The notes beneath the pieces were generated by a model. It made no database searches. It was given only the letters and a program-made list of their open reading frames with translations, and was not told the origin of the DNA. Both the position numbers and the translations under genes were made by a program. A stretch of 64,000 nucleotides of DNA from Lunatimonas lonarensis (GTDB taxonomy: Bacteria > Bacteroidota > Bacteroidia > Cytophagales > Cyclobacteriaceae), in NCBI RefSeq assembly GCF_000390185.1, contig NZ_AQHR01000050.1, forward strand, positions 88,482 to 152,481, in the 5' to 3' direction. Positions within the stretch are counted from its first letter, which is position 1, and each line of letters starts with the position of its first letter. Of the stretch, positions 9,486 through 18,831 are shown piece after piece.

Positions 9486-9989
9486 TCATAAGATAAGCTC
9501 GTATTTTTGTTCTCTGAGAAGAACTCCAAATGAATCGGACGACTCCTCCAAGACCAACTCAAAGCCTGCCTTTCGGTACATTGAGGCTGCCTGGGTCAGC
9601 TTATCACTGGTCCAAAGGTAAACTGCCCTATAACCAGCCCTCCGACCATGCTCCAAACAGGAAAAAAACAACAAGTTGCCCAGCCCAAGTCCTCTAACAG
9701 ATGGATCAACCACGAAATACCGCAGCTGCGCCTGATCGGGAGATCGGTGGACAAGAGAGATGAACCCCACAAGCTCCCCACCCTGCTCAGCAAGCCATAC
9801 TTGATCCAATCCCGGTTTAAAATGTTTGACAAAATCGGAAAAGGTCTCCGCTACGTATCTTTCAAATCCCAGCCCAAACCCAAACTCCTCATAGTATAAT
9901 TTTCCGTGCAGCCGTACAACCGCGCCGATGTCTCCAGGAAGAAGATGTCTGCGAATTCCAATATCAGAAAGGCAACTAGACGAGGACAT
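9486..9989 (-). CDS. GNAT-family N-acetyltransferase
   Basis: 167 residues with the acetyl-CoA binding motif A of GNAT enzymes: FVVDPSVRGLGLGNLL, containing R-G-x-G-L-G. It is followed by YLWTSDKLTQAASMYRKAGF, the usual motif B region. The pattern resembles the acetyltransferase half of MarR-GNAT fusions, but there is no HTH domain here. No substrate can be inferred. It is co-directional with the M1 peptidase gene (34 bp from its start), so the two may be co-transcribed. Confidence 0.85.
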   Translation of the reverse strand: MSSSSCLSDIGIRRHLLPGDIGAVVRLHGKLYYEEFGFGLGFERYVAETFSDFVKHFKPGLDQVWLAEQGGELVGFISLVHRSPDQAQLRYFVVDPSVRGLGLGNLLFFSCLEHGRRAGYRAVYLWTSDKLTQAASMYRKAGFELVLEESSDSFGVLLREQKYELIL

Positions 9990-10218
9990 AATAATGTGTA
10001 GAGGTGGCTGTCTGCCTACCGATCGTCAAAGCTACGCAATTCGGATAAAGCTGGCAATAAACAGACCCAAGAACGGAACGGCGGAGAAAGGTTCGCAAAT
10101 GATCGCCCGTTCCTTTGCTTGATTCTGGGATATCGCCTAACTTGAACCTTCAAATAGATGAATACCAAAAAAATCACGCTTGATCCCTAGTGTGAATCAC
10201 CGTAAAACCAACTGAACT

Positions 10219-11667
10219 ATGTCATTGATACATGAGACCATGGGCAAAGCCCAACAGGCCTTTTTAACATTCAAAAATGCAACCGGAGCCGAAAAGGGGG
10301 CATTTTTAGAGGCCATAGCCCAACAAATCGAGCTTATAAAGGAGCAACTTATTCCCATCGCGGCGGCTGAATCGAACTTACCCGAAGGACGTATCACAGG
10401 TGAAACCGGACGCACCTTGGGACAGATCCGCTTGTTTGCGGGTCTGGTCAAAGAAGGAAGCTGGGTAGAAGCAACCATAGATCAGGCCGATCCGAACCGA
10501 GCACCTCTGCCAAAGCCGGACATCCGACGCATGCTGCGTCCGCTGGGGCCTGTCGTGGTCTTTGGTGCAAGCAACTTCCCGTTGGCATTTTCGACAGCAG
10601 GAGGTGACACCCTATCGGCATTGGCAGCAGGGTGTACAGTGATTTACAAAGCACACCCCGCACACCCGAAAACATCCCAAATGGTAGCTGATGCCATACG
10701 CTCAGCTGCAAAGGAGACCGGGATGCCCGAGGGGGTCTTTCAACACATAGAAGGGGGCGTGGAAGAGGGACAGGAGCTGGCTGCGCACCCGGTGGCAAAG
10801 GCCATAGCCTTTACAGGTTCCTTCCGCGGCGGCAAGGCACTTTTTGACACAGCCAATGCGCGCAAAAACCCCATACCTGTTTTTGCGGAAATGGGAAGCG
10901 TGAACCCCATCGTAGCATTTGAATCCAAACTCTCCGCAAACCTCGAAGAGTTGGCAGCTACCTACGTGGGATCTCTTACCTTGGGAGTGGGACAGTTCTG
11001 TACCAATCCGGGGCTGATCTTTGTGCCCCATGCCCTTGCAGACCGCTTTGCCAGTGAAGTAAGCAAAAAAATGGAGAAAATAGCCAAAGCACCGATGCTG
11101 CACGAAGGCATTGCCCAAACCTATTATGCCGCATTACGCCGGCTGAGCGATAACGGGAACCTCTCCTGGGTTACGGTGTTCGACAGCGAAGATGTGCTGC
11201 TGGCGGCCCCGGCTTTTGCCCGGGTATCCGCTCGGGACTGGATGAAAAACAGCGATTTCCAAGAGGAAGTATTTGGGCCGTTTGGTATCATGATTACCTA
11301 TGAACATCTCGACGAACTGACCGAGGCCATAGAAGCCTTGCACGGACAGCTGACATGCACCGTCTGGGCTGAGGAGTCCGAAATTGCTGCCCACAAGGCG
11401 TTGGTCAGCCAACTGGAAGAAAAATGTGGCCGTTTGCTGTTCAAGGGTGCGCCAACCGGCGTAGAAGTTGGCTACGCCATGCAGCACGGGGGGCCCTACC
11501 CCTCTACCACAGACAGTAGGTCCACGTCGGTGGGCGTATATGCCATCAAACGGTTTGCACGACCGGTGGCCTACCAGGATATGCCCGCCGCGCTGTTGCC
11601 CGAGGAGCTCAAGGACAACAACCCTCTCCGGATATGGAGAACCGTGGATGGGAATTGGCAGCAATAA
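10219..11667 (+). CDS. NAD(P)-dependent aldehyde dehydrogenase, 2,5-dioxovalerate type
   Basis: An aldehyde dehydrogenase of 482 residues, closest in pattern to alpha-ketoglutaric semialdehyde (2,5-dioxovalerate) dehydrogenases that act last in non-phosphorylative pentose, glucarate or hydroxyproline breakdown. Visible: the VVFGASNFPLAFSTAGGDT cofactor region, the general-base Glu in FAEMGSVNP (about 224) and the catalytic Cys in GVGQFCTNPG (about 260). The FGP motif near EEVFGPFG is also present. No other genes of such a pathway are adjacent; a GH9 glycanase follows 10 bp downstream on the same strand, which suggests joint transcription with polysaccharide use. The substrate assignment is by family resemblance only. 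Confidence 0.88.
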   Translation: MSLIHETMGKAQQAFLTFKNATGAEKGAFLEAIAQQIELIKEQLIPIAAAESNLPEGRITGETGRTLGQIRLFAGLVKEGSWVEATIDQADPNRAPLPKPDIRRMLRPLGPVVVFGASNFPLAFSTAGGDTLSALAAGCTVIYKAHPAHPKTSQMVADAIRSAAKETGMPEGVFQHIEGGVEEGQELAAHPVAKAIAFTGSFRGGKALFDTANARKNPIPVFAEMGSVNPIVAFESKLSANLEELAATYVGSLTLGVGQFCTNPGLIFVPHALADRFASEVSKKMEKIAKAPMLHEGIAQTYYAALRRLSDNGNLSWVTVFDSEDVLLAAPAFARVSARDWMKNSDFQEEVFGPFGIMITYEHLDELTEAIEALHGQLTCTVWAEESEIAAHKALVSQLEEKCGRLLFKGAPTGVEVGYAMQHGGPYPSTTDSRSTSVGVYAIKRFARPVAYQDMPAALLPEELKDNNPLRIWRTVDGNWQQ

Positions 11668-11677
11668 CCCAAAAATT

Positions 11678-13486
11678 ATGACCATGCAAAAACAGCTTTG
11701 TTTGTTTATCATGATTATCCTGGGCACCGATTTATGCGCCCAGGATTCTCTTTATATACGGGTCAACCAACTGGGATACCTCCCGGAGGACGTTAAAACA
11801 GCCTTGGCATTCTCGAAAAGAAAAACCCGCGAGCGGATTTTACTGATAGAAAAGGTAAGCGGTAGGGAAGTGAAAGAAATATCCCCCAAACCCATCCCGT
11901 CTGCGTGGGGTGTATTTGACCATTTTTATGCGCTTGACTTTACCGATATTACCGAAGAGGGTGCCTATTACCTCAAAGCTAAGAAATCAAACCACCGATC
12001 CGCTGAATTCCAAATAGGGGCTAAGGCTTACGGCCACTATCAGGAGACCCTATTGGCATTTATGCGGCAGCAGCGCTGCGGCTACAATCCGACACTCGAT
12101 ATGGTATGCCATGCCAAAGACGGAAGGAGCTTCTACGGACCTGTACCCGACAGTACGTACTTCGACCTCAGCGGGGGCTGGCACGATGCCGGAGACCAGC
12201 TCAAATACCTGATCACGGGAAGTTATGCCACCGCACACATGCTAATGGCCTATGAACTTTATCCAGACCGCTTTGGGGATACCCACAACGCACTAGGTCA
12301 GCCCGGCAGCAATGGAATCCCCGACATCTTGGACGAGGCAAAGTGGGGATTGGATTGGATTCTAAAGCTCCACCCGCGGGAGGATATTCTATTTCACCAA
12401 ATTGCCGACGACCGTGACCACCGGGGATTCAAGATTCCCAACAAGGATAACTCGGACTACGGGTGGGGAGAAAACGAATATAGAGCGGCCTACATCGCCA
12501 CCGGCGAGCCACAGGGCCTAGGCAAATACCAAAGTGAAGCCACCGGCCTAGCCAACTTGGCAGGACGCAGTGCCGCCGCCATGGCCATTGCCGCACGGAT
12601 CTGGAAAGAAAAGTTGGATGATCAGGCCTTTTCGGAAAAATGCCGGAAGGCTGCGATTTCACTGTACGCCCTAGGTAGGGAAAAGGAAGGCTACCAACAG
12701 GGGAACAGCTACGGGGCACCCTATAGGTACAACGAAGAAACCTGGGCTGACGACATGCAGTGGGGTGCAGCCGAACTCTATCGCCTGACCGGGGAAAAAA
12801 CCTACCTGGAACAGTCCACGACCTATGCACTGCAAAGCGCAAACGCAGATTCCTGGACAGTACGGGATACCGCCTCGCATTATCAGCTCTACCCGTATAT
12901 AAACATGGGGCACTTTGCACTGCACCAAGTGGCGGATAAAGACCTGAAAAAAACATTAGAGGGATACTATCGGGATGGGATAGAATATACCCTGAAACGG
13001 GCAAATACCAATCCCTACCACATCGGAATCCCCTTCATCTGGTGCAGCAATAATTTACTTACCAGCCTGATAACCCAGGTTATTCTATATGAAAAAATGA
13101 CCGGAGATACGCAATACGAACCTTTTCTGACTGCACAAAGGGACTGGCTATTTGGCCGAAACCCGTGGGGAACCTCCATGTTTACTGGAATTCCCGCAGA
13201 AGGGGAATATCCCAAAGACGTGCACACCAGCGTCTACGTGATGCTTGGGCTGGATGTACCTGGAGGTTTGGTGGACGGCCCCATATACCGCAGCATCCAT
13301 GACAAACTCCTGGGCCTGACGCTAAACGATCCCGATGAATTTGCCCATGTGCAAAACGACCACGTGGTGTACCACGACGACGTTGGCGACTACAGCACAA
13401 ACGAACCCACTATGGATGGAACCGCCGGAGCCATCCTCATGATGGCCCACTTTGGCATGCCGGCAAGTCCCCCGCCTGCCAAATAG
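11678..13486 (+). CDS. secreted glycoside hydrolase family 9 (endoglucanase-like)
   Basis: About 602 residues. The open frame begins upstream at 11468 but that part overlaps the aldehyde dehydrogenase in another frame. The start at 11678 (or ATG 11684) gives a Sec signal, QLCLFIMIILGTDLCAQ. Next is an Ig-like CelD_N domain (YIRVNQLGYLPEDVKTAL, about 25-110), then the (alpha/alpha)6 catalytic domain. Catalytic residues are visible: Asp in GGWHDAGDQ (about 168-171) and the proton-donor Glu in DYSTNEP (about 573), near the C-terminus as in GH9. It should cleave beta-1,4-glucan or related chains; some GH9 enzymes are exo-glucosaminidases, so the substrate is open. No carbohydrate-binding module or T9SS tail was seen. 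Confidence 0.92.
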   Translation: MTMQKQLCLFIMIILGTDLCAQDSLYIRVNQLGYLPEDVKTALAFSKRKTRERILLIEKVSGREVKEISPKPIPSAWGVFDHFYALDFTDITEEGAYYLKAKKSNHRSAEFQIGAKAYGHYQETLLAFMRQQRCGYNPTLDMVCHAKDGRSFYGPVPDSTYFDLSGGWHDAGDQLKYLITGSYATAHMLMAYELYPDRFGDTHNALGQPGSNGIPDILDEAKWGLDWILKLHPREDILFHQIADDRDHRGFKIPNKDNSDYGWGENEYRAAYIATGEPQGLGKYQSEATGLANLAGRSAAAMAIAARIWKEKLDDQAFSEKCRKAAISLYALGREKEGYQQGNSYGAPYRYNEETWADDMQWGAAELYRLTGEKTYLEQSTTYALQSANADSWTVRDTASHYQLYPYINMGHFALHQVADKDLKKTLEGYYRDGIEYTLKRANTNPYHIGIPFIWCSNNLLTSLITQVILYEKMTGDTQYEPFLTAQRDWLFGRNPWGTSMFTGIPAEGEYPKDVHTSVYVMLGLDVPGGLVDGPIYRSIHDKLLGLTLNDPDEFAHVQNDHVVYHDDVGDYSTNEPTMDGTAGAILMMAHFGMPASPPPAK

Positions 13487-13646
13487 AAAAGTAACGGATG
13501 TATCGGCAAAAAGAACCTTCATCGTACCGTGAATCATGGGAAATGAATGCAACCTATGGTTTGACCAAAAATAATTCCCTGAACATCAGTAGCCAAACTG
13601 GAGTTATATGACTAAATTAACGGAATAATACACCGCTACGCTGTTC

Positions 13647-14285
13647 ATGATTCGCTTACATTTCTTTCTCCCCGTATTTCTTTTGCTTCTAGCGGCCTGT
13701 GAAAGAGGCCAGGAAGAACCGGATACCCGTATGGAGGAGGAGGTTTTTTTCCAGCTGTTTGTTGGGGAAGAACGCTTTGAATACAGATACCGACTACCTG
13801 AAAATTACCTGAGTGTAGAGGGAGGAATGGGATTTGTGGAAAAAAAATCAGATGCCGATCCCCAAAACTACCTGGTCTACGTCAACCAATTGGATGTGCT
13901 TTTGGTGGATGTGGATGGACATTGCACCATCAGTCCCAGTTCCAATGCCTGTTTTTTTGCCAACTTCATTTTCGCGCCCCAAGCAGGCACCAAGCAAAAC
14001 ACAGGCATCGTCAGCTTTTTGGTAGGGAACTATGTCCTCAACAAGCAACGGACAAACGACCCCGCGATGGATGTTTTTTTTGAAGTGGAAGTAACCCGAA
14101 CCAGCCAAGAACAGCGCCTGATGGAAGGCTCCTTTCGCGGAAAACTCTTCACACGTATACCGAGTGGAAGAATACCGGAGACCACGCCCCGGATGGATGT
14201 ACATGGCAGCTTTCGGGTGGGAATGATCGGAAACCCAGGCGAACTTAACCTGCCCAAAAACAACCGGTTACTTCAAACAAGGTGA
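13647..14285 (+). CDS. hypothetical lipoprotein
   Basis: 212 residues starting with a lipoprotein signal (lipobox LLAAC, Cys18). The rest is predicted beta-rich with no motif I recognise. Segments such as MDVFFEVEVTRTSQEQRLMEG and GSFRGKLFTR look like the small secreted beta-sandwich lipoproteins common in Bacteroidota. Its last 18 bases overlap convergently with the end of the CBS/HEPN-like gene on the minus strand. Function unknown. Confidence 0.7.
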   Translation: MIRLHFFLPVFLLLLAACERGQEEPDTRMEEEVFFQLFVGEERFEYRYRLPENYLSVEGGMGFVEKKSDADPQNYLVYVNQLDVLLVDVDGHCTISPSSNACFFANFIFAPQAGTKQNTGIVSFLVGNYVLNKQRTNDPAMDVFFEVEVTRTSQEQRLMEGSFRGKLFTRIPSGRIPETTPRMDVHGSFRVGMIGNPGELNLPKNNRLLQTR

Positions 14286-15008
14286 GCGGAAATCAGTATC
14301 CATTACCAAAAGGATAAACGCCAGTAACGCCGGGATCTCCTCCCAGTCAAAGGGCAACACATCCTGGGAGTGTGCGAGTGCATCGCGCAGCTTGCCCACA
14401 TCCCGCATGCGATCGTCAAAAACCTTTCTGCTTAGTTGATCCCCGAACAATTTGTACCTTTTTTCCTTCGAAAAAACAGATCCCAGATCCGCCAAATGAA
14501 GGCAATGAACCACATCTATCTCTTCCGACCTGGACCGCTTCATCCGGTAAAGCTTACGGGCAGCCGCCAATCGTTCCCGGGACAGACTTTTCTCCCACTC
14601 CGGCACCAAACTGCGCACCATTTCCTTTAATACCGTCTCCAACACACTCACAAACCCAAACAGGGCCAATCGAACGGGGATTTTGTCCAAGTCACTACGG
14701 GTGGCAATATGCGTAACCCTTCCCCCACTCCGCAAAAACACCCTCCGTTTCGCTGCTATATGGGGAAACACCTGCAAAAGGGGAGCTTGAAGGGAAAAAA
14801 CCGCATCCACAGGGATCTCCACAAGCCGATCATCCCCCACATCAAATTTCATCAGGCCGGCAGGAATAGCCACTACGGCAGTCTGAAAGTTGTGGTTTGC
14901 CATCTCGGAGAGGTAGGTCTCAGGCTTAAAAACCACCAACTCCTCAGCGATGGCACGTACCGGCAGGTGGTTTTTGAAAAAATCAAACAGCTCATGAACC
15001 TCATTCAT
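14268..15008 (-). CDS. CBS-like plus HEPN-like domain protein
   Basis: 246 residues, cytoplasmic, no signal. The N-terminal part (about 1-115) reads like a CBS-domain pair: VVFKPETYLSEM, then RVTHIATRSDLDKIPVR. The C-terminal part (about 120-240) is helical and contains RDALAHS near residue 214, an R-x4-H signature of HEPN-type ribonucleases or HEPN scaffold domains (Swt1-like group), preceded by the KLFGDQLSRKVFDD helix. A ligand-sensing CBS unit joined to a HEPN domain would fit a regulated RNase, but neither activity is shown here. It stands alone, with no MNT partner next to it. Confidence 0.5.
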   Translation of the reverse strand: MNEVHELFDFFKNHLPVRAIAEELVVFKPETYLSEMANHNFQTAVVAIPAGLMKFDVGDDRLVEIPVDAVFSLQAPLLQVFPHIAAKRRVFLRSGGRVTHIATRSDLDKIPVRLALFGFVSVLETVLKEMVRSLVPEWEKSLSRERLAAARKLYRMKRSRSEEIDVVHCLHLADLGSVFSKEKRYKLFGDQLSRKVFDDRMRDVGKLRDALAHSQDVLPFDWEEIPALLAFILLVMDTDFRSPCLK

Positions 15009-15258
15009 AGGTTAAAAATAGCTATTCTGATCCTAGGAGAGAAGAGGTAGGCGCTAAATTTCAGAATGCCTGACCCACAACTCCACACCGGCGGAGGTGG
15101 TTATCAGGTCATACCACCAAAAAGGCTTACCGTTTATCTACTAGATAGCGTATAAACTAGCGTCTGCAACCCAAAAAAAAGCGGACGGGAAGGGAATTAT
15201 TGGACGGTATGGGCAAAAATCCTTCCAGGTAACACCCCAAACAAACAGGCTTGGGATA

Positions 15259-16083
15259 TTAGGAGACCTGGGGATCGATCTTATTTTTTCGGTGCCAGTG
15301 CACTATCCCCGATCCTCCAAATTCCCGGTATACCAAGACAATCAACGCTACTTCAAACAGAGTAAGAAAAAGCAACCCCGGAAGAGCAAACACCACCGTC
15401 ATAAACGATATCCCCGTCAACACCCCCAACGACCCAGTGATTACACAAAGGACATCGTTTGGACGGGCACGTTGTATAAAGCTAATGGCAAACAACAGAT
15501 AGAGTAAGCCGGTCACCAACGACCTTAAAATAAGTCCGGATACCACCTCTGTCTCCAACCAGTAAGTCAATGCATCCTCTAACATAAAAACACCTGTGCT
15601 ACAAACCAGAAGAAATGTTGTCACCTTCATCAGTCGATCATTCCATCTATCCGCCAATTTGAAAAAGGCGGCCATAAAAAATGCGAAAAATATCAGGACG
15701 CCCATTTTCAACAACGCGTACCACAGCGCAAACCCATCCCAAAAGCCACTCTCTCCCATGAAGAGACGTATATCAACCCCAGACTCTAGGATGGCAAGTA
15801 TGAGGTAACCAATACCCACTGCATAGGCATACCGCAGCCAAGAGGTTTCGATGGGCAATTCACCCTCCATATCTTCGGAATGGAGGTTGCCGACCTCGGA
15901 GGGATCCACCTCCAAAGCCTCCAAAATGGCCTTTACAGTATACGGACGTGGGGTCACCTCCCCCGCTTCTATTCGCTGGATTGTGCGGACGTTGATATTA
16001 CACCGCTCCACCAACTCTTCCTGAGTCATTCCTTTGCCCTTTCTCCACACCTGGATCATATGGCCCAATTGGGGTTGCTTCAT
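15259..16083 (-). CDS. XRE-family HTH protein with C-terminal membrane helices
   Basis: About 274 residues from the start MKQPQLGHMI at 16083; ATGs at 16107 and 16167 are alternatives. An N-terminal XRE helix-turn-helix (about 5-60: MTQEELVERCNINVRTIQRIEAGE) is followed by five or six hydrophobic helices (for example YAVGIGYLILAILE, LLKMGVLIFFAFFMAAFF, GLLFLTLFEVALIVLVY). Such one-component membrane-bound regulators are common in Bacteroidota; the signal sensed is unknown. It is divergent from the alpha/beta-hydrolase lipoprotein gene at 16273, which is a plausible target. Confidence 0.85.
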   Translation of the reverse strand: MKQPQLGHMIQVWRKGKGMTQEELVERCNINVRTIQRIEAGEVTPRPYTVKAILEALEVDPSEVGNLHSEDMEGELPIETSWLRYAYAVGIGYLILAILESGVDIRLFMGESGFWDGFALWYALLKMGVLIFFAFFMAAFFKLADRWNDRLMKVTTFLLVCSTGVFMLEDALTYWLETEVVSGLILRSLVTGLLYLLFAISFIQRARPNDVLCVITGSLGVLTGISFMTVVFALPGLLFLTLFEVALIVLVYREFGGSGIVHWHRKNKIDPQVS

Positions 16084-16272
16084 CTGCGTAAAATTTTGTT
16101 TGACCATGGCAAATTGGAACGATTTACCCAAATATAGCCCGAAAAAGAAGAGGATTTCACCCGACATTTACCCGACATTGAGGGAAAACCCCAACTAGTA
16201 CGCAAATACACTAACCGAACCCTCCCATTTCCACAAAATCCACTAACTTGGATAACCAAAAGCCTCCTCCCT

Positions 16273-17304
16273 ATGAGCAATCACACCCATAAGAACCGCT
16301 TAAGAAACCCACTAATTTATTTTTTCCTTCTAGGCATGCTTATAATTGAAGCGTGTACCCCTTCCACCCAATCCGAAGCTAACACAAACGACGAAATGAG
16401 CTCAAAGACAGCACGTAGAACCAAACTTTATGAATTATTGGGGAGAATGCCTGATCGTGAAAGACCCCTTTCGGTAGAAGTGGTTTCGGTCACCGAAACC
16501 GACGGCATGGTGACCGAAAAATGGCTGATGGACCTGAACGGGATCGAGAAAGTGCCTGCCTTCTTCACCAAGCCTGCCAACGCCAGCGGCAAAATCCCCC
16601 TGGTACTGTTTAACCACTCCCACTTTGGCCAGTATGCGGTCGGAAAGAATGAATTGGTGATGGGCAGAAAGGAAATGCAAGCCCCACCTTATGCCAAAGC
16701 CTTGGCGGATGAAGGCTATGCGGCATTTTGCTTGGATGCCTGGGGATTTGAAGAACGATCCGGAAGGGCAGAGCTGGACATTTTTAAGGAAATGCTGTGG
16801 AAGGGCCAGGTGATGTTTGGAATGATGGTATATGACAACCTTCGGGCACTCGACTATCTCCAGACCAGGGAGGACCTCGATGCTGAACGGGTCGCCACCA
16901 TGGGCATGTCCATGGGCAGCACCATGGCTTGGTGGCTGGGGGCCTTGGACGAGCGCATCAAGGTGGTGGTAGACCTCAACTGCCTTACGGACTTTCAGAC
17001 GCTCTTGGAAAAAGGGGAGCTTCGCCGCCATGGCATCTACTATTATGTACACGACCTCCTCACACACTTTACGACCTCATCCATCAACGCGCTGATTGCC
17101 CCACGGCCCCATTTTGGGCTTGCCGGAAGATTCGACCCCCTCACCCCACTGGAAGGGCTGGAAATCATCGACGCAGACTTGAAGGAAACTTACGAAAAGG
17201 AAGGGGCTCCCGACGCCTGGAAACTCAAAATCTACGATGTGGGACACGAGGAAACCGCTGAAATGAGAGCCGATATCCTGGCGTTTCTACGGAAGTGGCT
17301 CTAA
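16273..17304 (+). CDS. alpha/beta-hydrolase lipoprotein (dienelactone hydrolase/acetyl-esterase-like)
   Basis: 343 residues. A lipoprotein signal ends at IIEAC (Cys28). The alpha/beta-hydrolase fold follows, with the nucleophile elbow GMSMG (Ser213), Asp in the RFDPLTPLEG region and a late His in DVGHEETAEM. It resembles the secreted esterases of the dienelactone hydrolase/acetyl xylan esterase type common in glycan-degrading Bacteroidota. The exact ester is unknown. It is divergently transcribed from a membrane-bound XRE regulator. Confidence 0.83.
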   Translation: MSNHTHKNRLRNPLIYFFLLGMLIIEACTPSTQSEANTNDEMSSKTARRTKLYELLGRMPDRERPLSVEVVSVTETDGMVTEKWLMDLNGIEKVPAFFTKPANASGKIPLVLFNHSHFGQYAVGKNELVMGRKEMQAPPYAKALADEGYAAFCLDAWGFEERSGRAELDIFKEMLWKGQVMFGMMVYDNLRALDYLQTREDLDAERVATMGMSMGSTMAWWLGALDERIKVVVDLNCLTDFQTLLEKGELRRHGIYYYVHDLLTHFTTSSINALIAPRPHFGLAGRFDPLTPLEGLEIIDADLKETYEKEGAPDAWKLKIYDVGHEETAEMRADILAFLRKWL

Positions 17305-17354
17305 AAAACAGGTCGATATTTGTGGGATTGATTGTCGCGGGAATTGGGATGACA

Positions 17355-17590
17355 CGTTTGCATAGCCCTGGTAGGCTATTTCTATGATTATCGCGCCATT
17401 GGTGCTTGGGTGGAGCTGGCCGCATGATTCCATGGCACGTTAGGCTATGCAAGTGCCCGTCGCACCGTTGGTGCTTAGTTAATTATCAGCACCAACGGTG
17501 CAAAATCAGTAGCCTTGGGCAACGCCCAAGGTAGCATGCGAAGATGCCACCCAAGCGCCAAAGGCGCGGAATCAGTAGCCTAAAGCATCA
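17355..17590. repeat. cluster of REP-like palindromes
   Basis: This 345-bp intergenic region carries several short palindromes of one family. GCACCAACGGTGC occurs at about 17489-17501, followed by AAAATCAGTAGCC and then the stem CTTGGGC-AAC-GCCCAAG. GCGCCAAAGGCGC at about 17555-17567 is followed by GGAATCAGTAGCC. In the opposite orientation are GCGCCATTGGTGC (about 17393-17405, with ATAGCC/GGGCTAT nearby) and GCACCGTTGGTGC (about 17462-17474). The repeated order palindrome, short spacer, (T)AGCC and second stem is that of REP/BIME elements moved by RAYT transposases. No transposase is in the window. Confidence 0.6.
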
Positions 17591-17648
17591 CCCCAATACA
17601 CCCTTATCTGATAAGGACAAATGGCACCAATCCACAGAAGCGCGATCA

Positions 17649-18116
17649 TCAGCCCCCAAGCTTGTACGCAAACTTGCGGGTATCCACCACCCGCAACAGC
17701 TCCTGTATACCAGGAAAGGAGGGATTGATCAATAAGTTATGCTCTTCCGGATAAAAGGACTCATGTAACCGCGCAGAAGGAACCTTGAGAAAGGGAAAGG
17801 TATTTTGCATCAGCCACTGCCTGCCAAAATCCTGGGTGGCCCTGCCATGCGGCAATATGTCCCAATCCTCCGGAAGGCTGCTCCTTTCCAGTGTACCAAT
17901 CAGGCTATCGGACGGGATCTCATACACAACTACATACCACGGATCGGTACCAGCAGAAGTTCCCTTGATACACAGGTACTCCAACGCCGCCAAGGCTGCC
18001 GAACTCGCCGCGTAGATCATGGGCAACCCTTTGGGATTCCACCTTCCGCCAGACAGGGAACTGCTGTACGGCGCTTGGTGGTACCTCTCCGACATCATGC
18101 GGTAATACGTCAACAT
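17649..18116 (-). CDS. RES-domain toxin (NAD+ depleting)
   Basis: 155 residues, matching the RES family. The Arg of GGRWNPKG (25), Glu of AALEYL (46) and Ser of VPSARL (114) give the R-E-S triad, and the HNLLINPSF block follows. Characterised RES toxins degrade NAD+ (NAD+ phosphorylase or glycohydrolase activity) and are blocked by an Xre/MbcA/ParS-type antitoxin. Such an antitoxin gene lies immediately upstream, with only 3 bp between its stop and this start, so the two are one toxin-antitoxin operon. Confidence 0.92.
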   Translation of the reverse strand: MLTYYRMMSERYHQAPYSSSLSGGRWNPKGLPMIYAASSAALAALEYLCIKGTSAGTDPWYVVVYEIPSDSLIGTLERSSLPEDWDILPHGRATQDFGRQWLMQNTFPFLKVPSARLHESFYPEEHNLLINPSFPGIQELLRVVDTRKFAYKLGG

Positions 18117-18119
18117 GCG

Positions 18120-18665
18120 CTAGAGGAAATTGCCGTAGTGGAGGGCATCTACCGCCTCATGCACCAGCTCTATGCCCGCCATGGAAAGCATCAGATCCAC
18201 TGGCTTAGCTTGACCTAGGGATAAATTGGGTGTGTGCAGCCAGGATTTGAAGTGGGATTGCCGACCAAAAACCTCCATACCCTTCCTGATGGCCTCATCG
18301 ATCTTAAAGAACTGGTAAGAACCCGGCGTACCTATCAGGCTCGCAGCAGACCACCTGGATACCGTGCTCGGCGAAACGGCCGCTGCTTTGGCCACATCCA
18401 CCATCTTCAGCTCCAAAAAATCAACGATGGGAGAAATCTCGGCAAATGTAAGGTTCTTTTCTAGGTGTGCCGCCACATCAAACATACTGTGGACCTCCCT
18501 GAGAGAAACCAAAAAATACCCATAGCCTCTCTTTACCTCATAACTAACCCGATCTTCTCCCCTCCGGACGACAAATGTATCGGCATAGCCATACTCCCCT
18601 TGGAAATCATTAAGGGCGGTAACATCCTCTTGGGCCGGGGGCATGTATTTCTTAACCTTTGCCAT
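18120..18665 (-). CDS. Xre/MbcA/ParS-type antitoxin of the RES toxin
   Basis: About 181 residues from MAKVKKYMPP at 18665 (ATG 18677 is an alternative). The C-terminal part has the DUF2384/MbcA-ParS toxin-binding region (IRKGMEVFGRQSHFKSWLHTPNLSLGQAKPVDLM, then AVDALHYGNFL). The middle carries an HTH-like segment (MVDVAKAAAVSPSTVSRWSA). The acidic groove-forming C-terminus normally enters the RES active site. It is expected to repress its own operon by binding the upstream region (18666-18830). Confidence 0.9.
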   Translation of the reverse strand: MAKVKKYMPPAQEDVTALNDFQGEYGYADTFVVRRGEDRVSYEVKRGYGYFLVSLREVHSMFDVAAHLEKNLTFAEISPIVDFLELKMVDVAKAAAVSPSTVSRWSAASLIGTPGSYQFFKIDEAIRKGMEVFGRQSHFKSWLHTPNLSLGQAKPVDLMLSMAGIELVHEAVDALHYGNFL

Positions 18666-18831
18666 AATTAATTTCATTTGATAAACAAACATACATCATT
18701 TGAAATAAATTTACAAATTATCCCCCCATTTTCTGGCCACTCTGTCGAGATAATACCTCACAAAAAAGAGTATCGGACGGGCAGCCCAACACTCCTTTTA
18801 GAGATCAACCGGTTAGTAGAGCCTCCATTTA

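Noticed and set aside
11468..11677. Upstream 70 residues of the GH9 frame as part of the enzyme
   Set aside because: They overlap the aldehyde dehydrogenase gene in another frame and lie before a clean signal peptide beginning at 11678.
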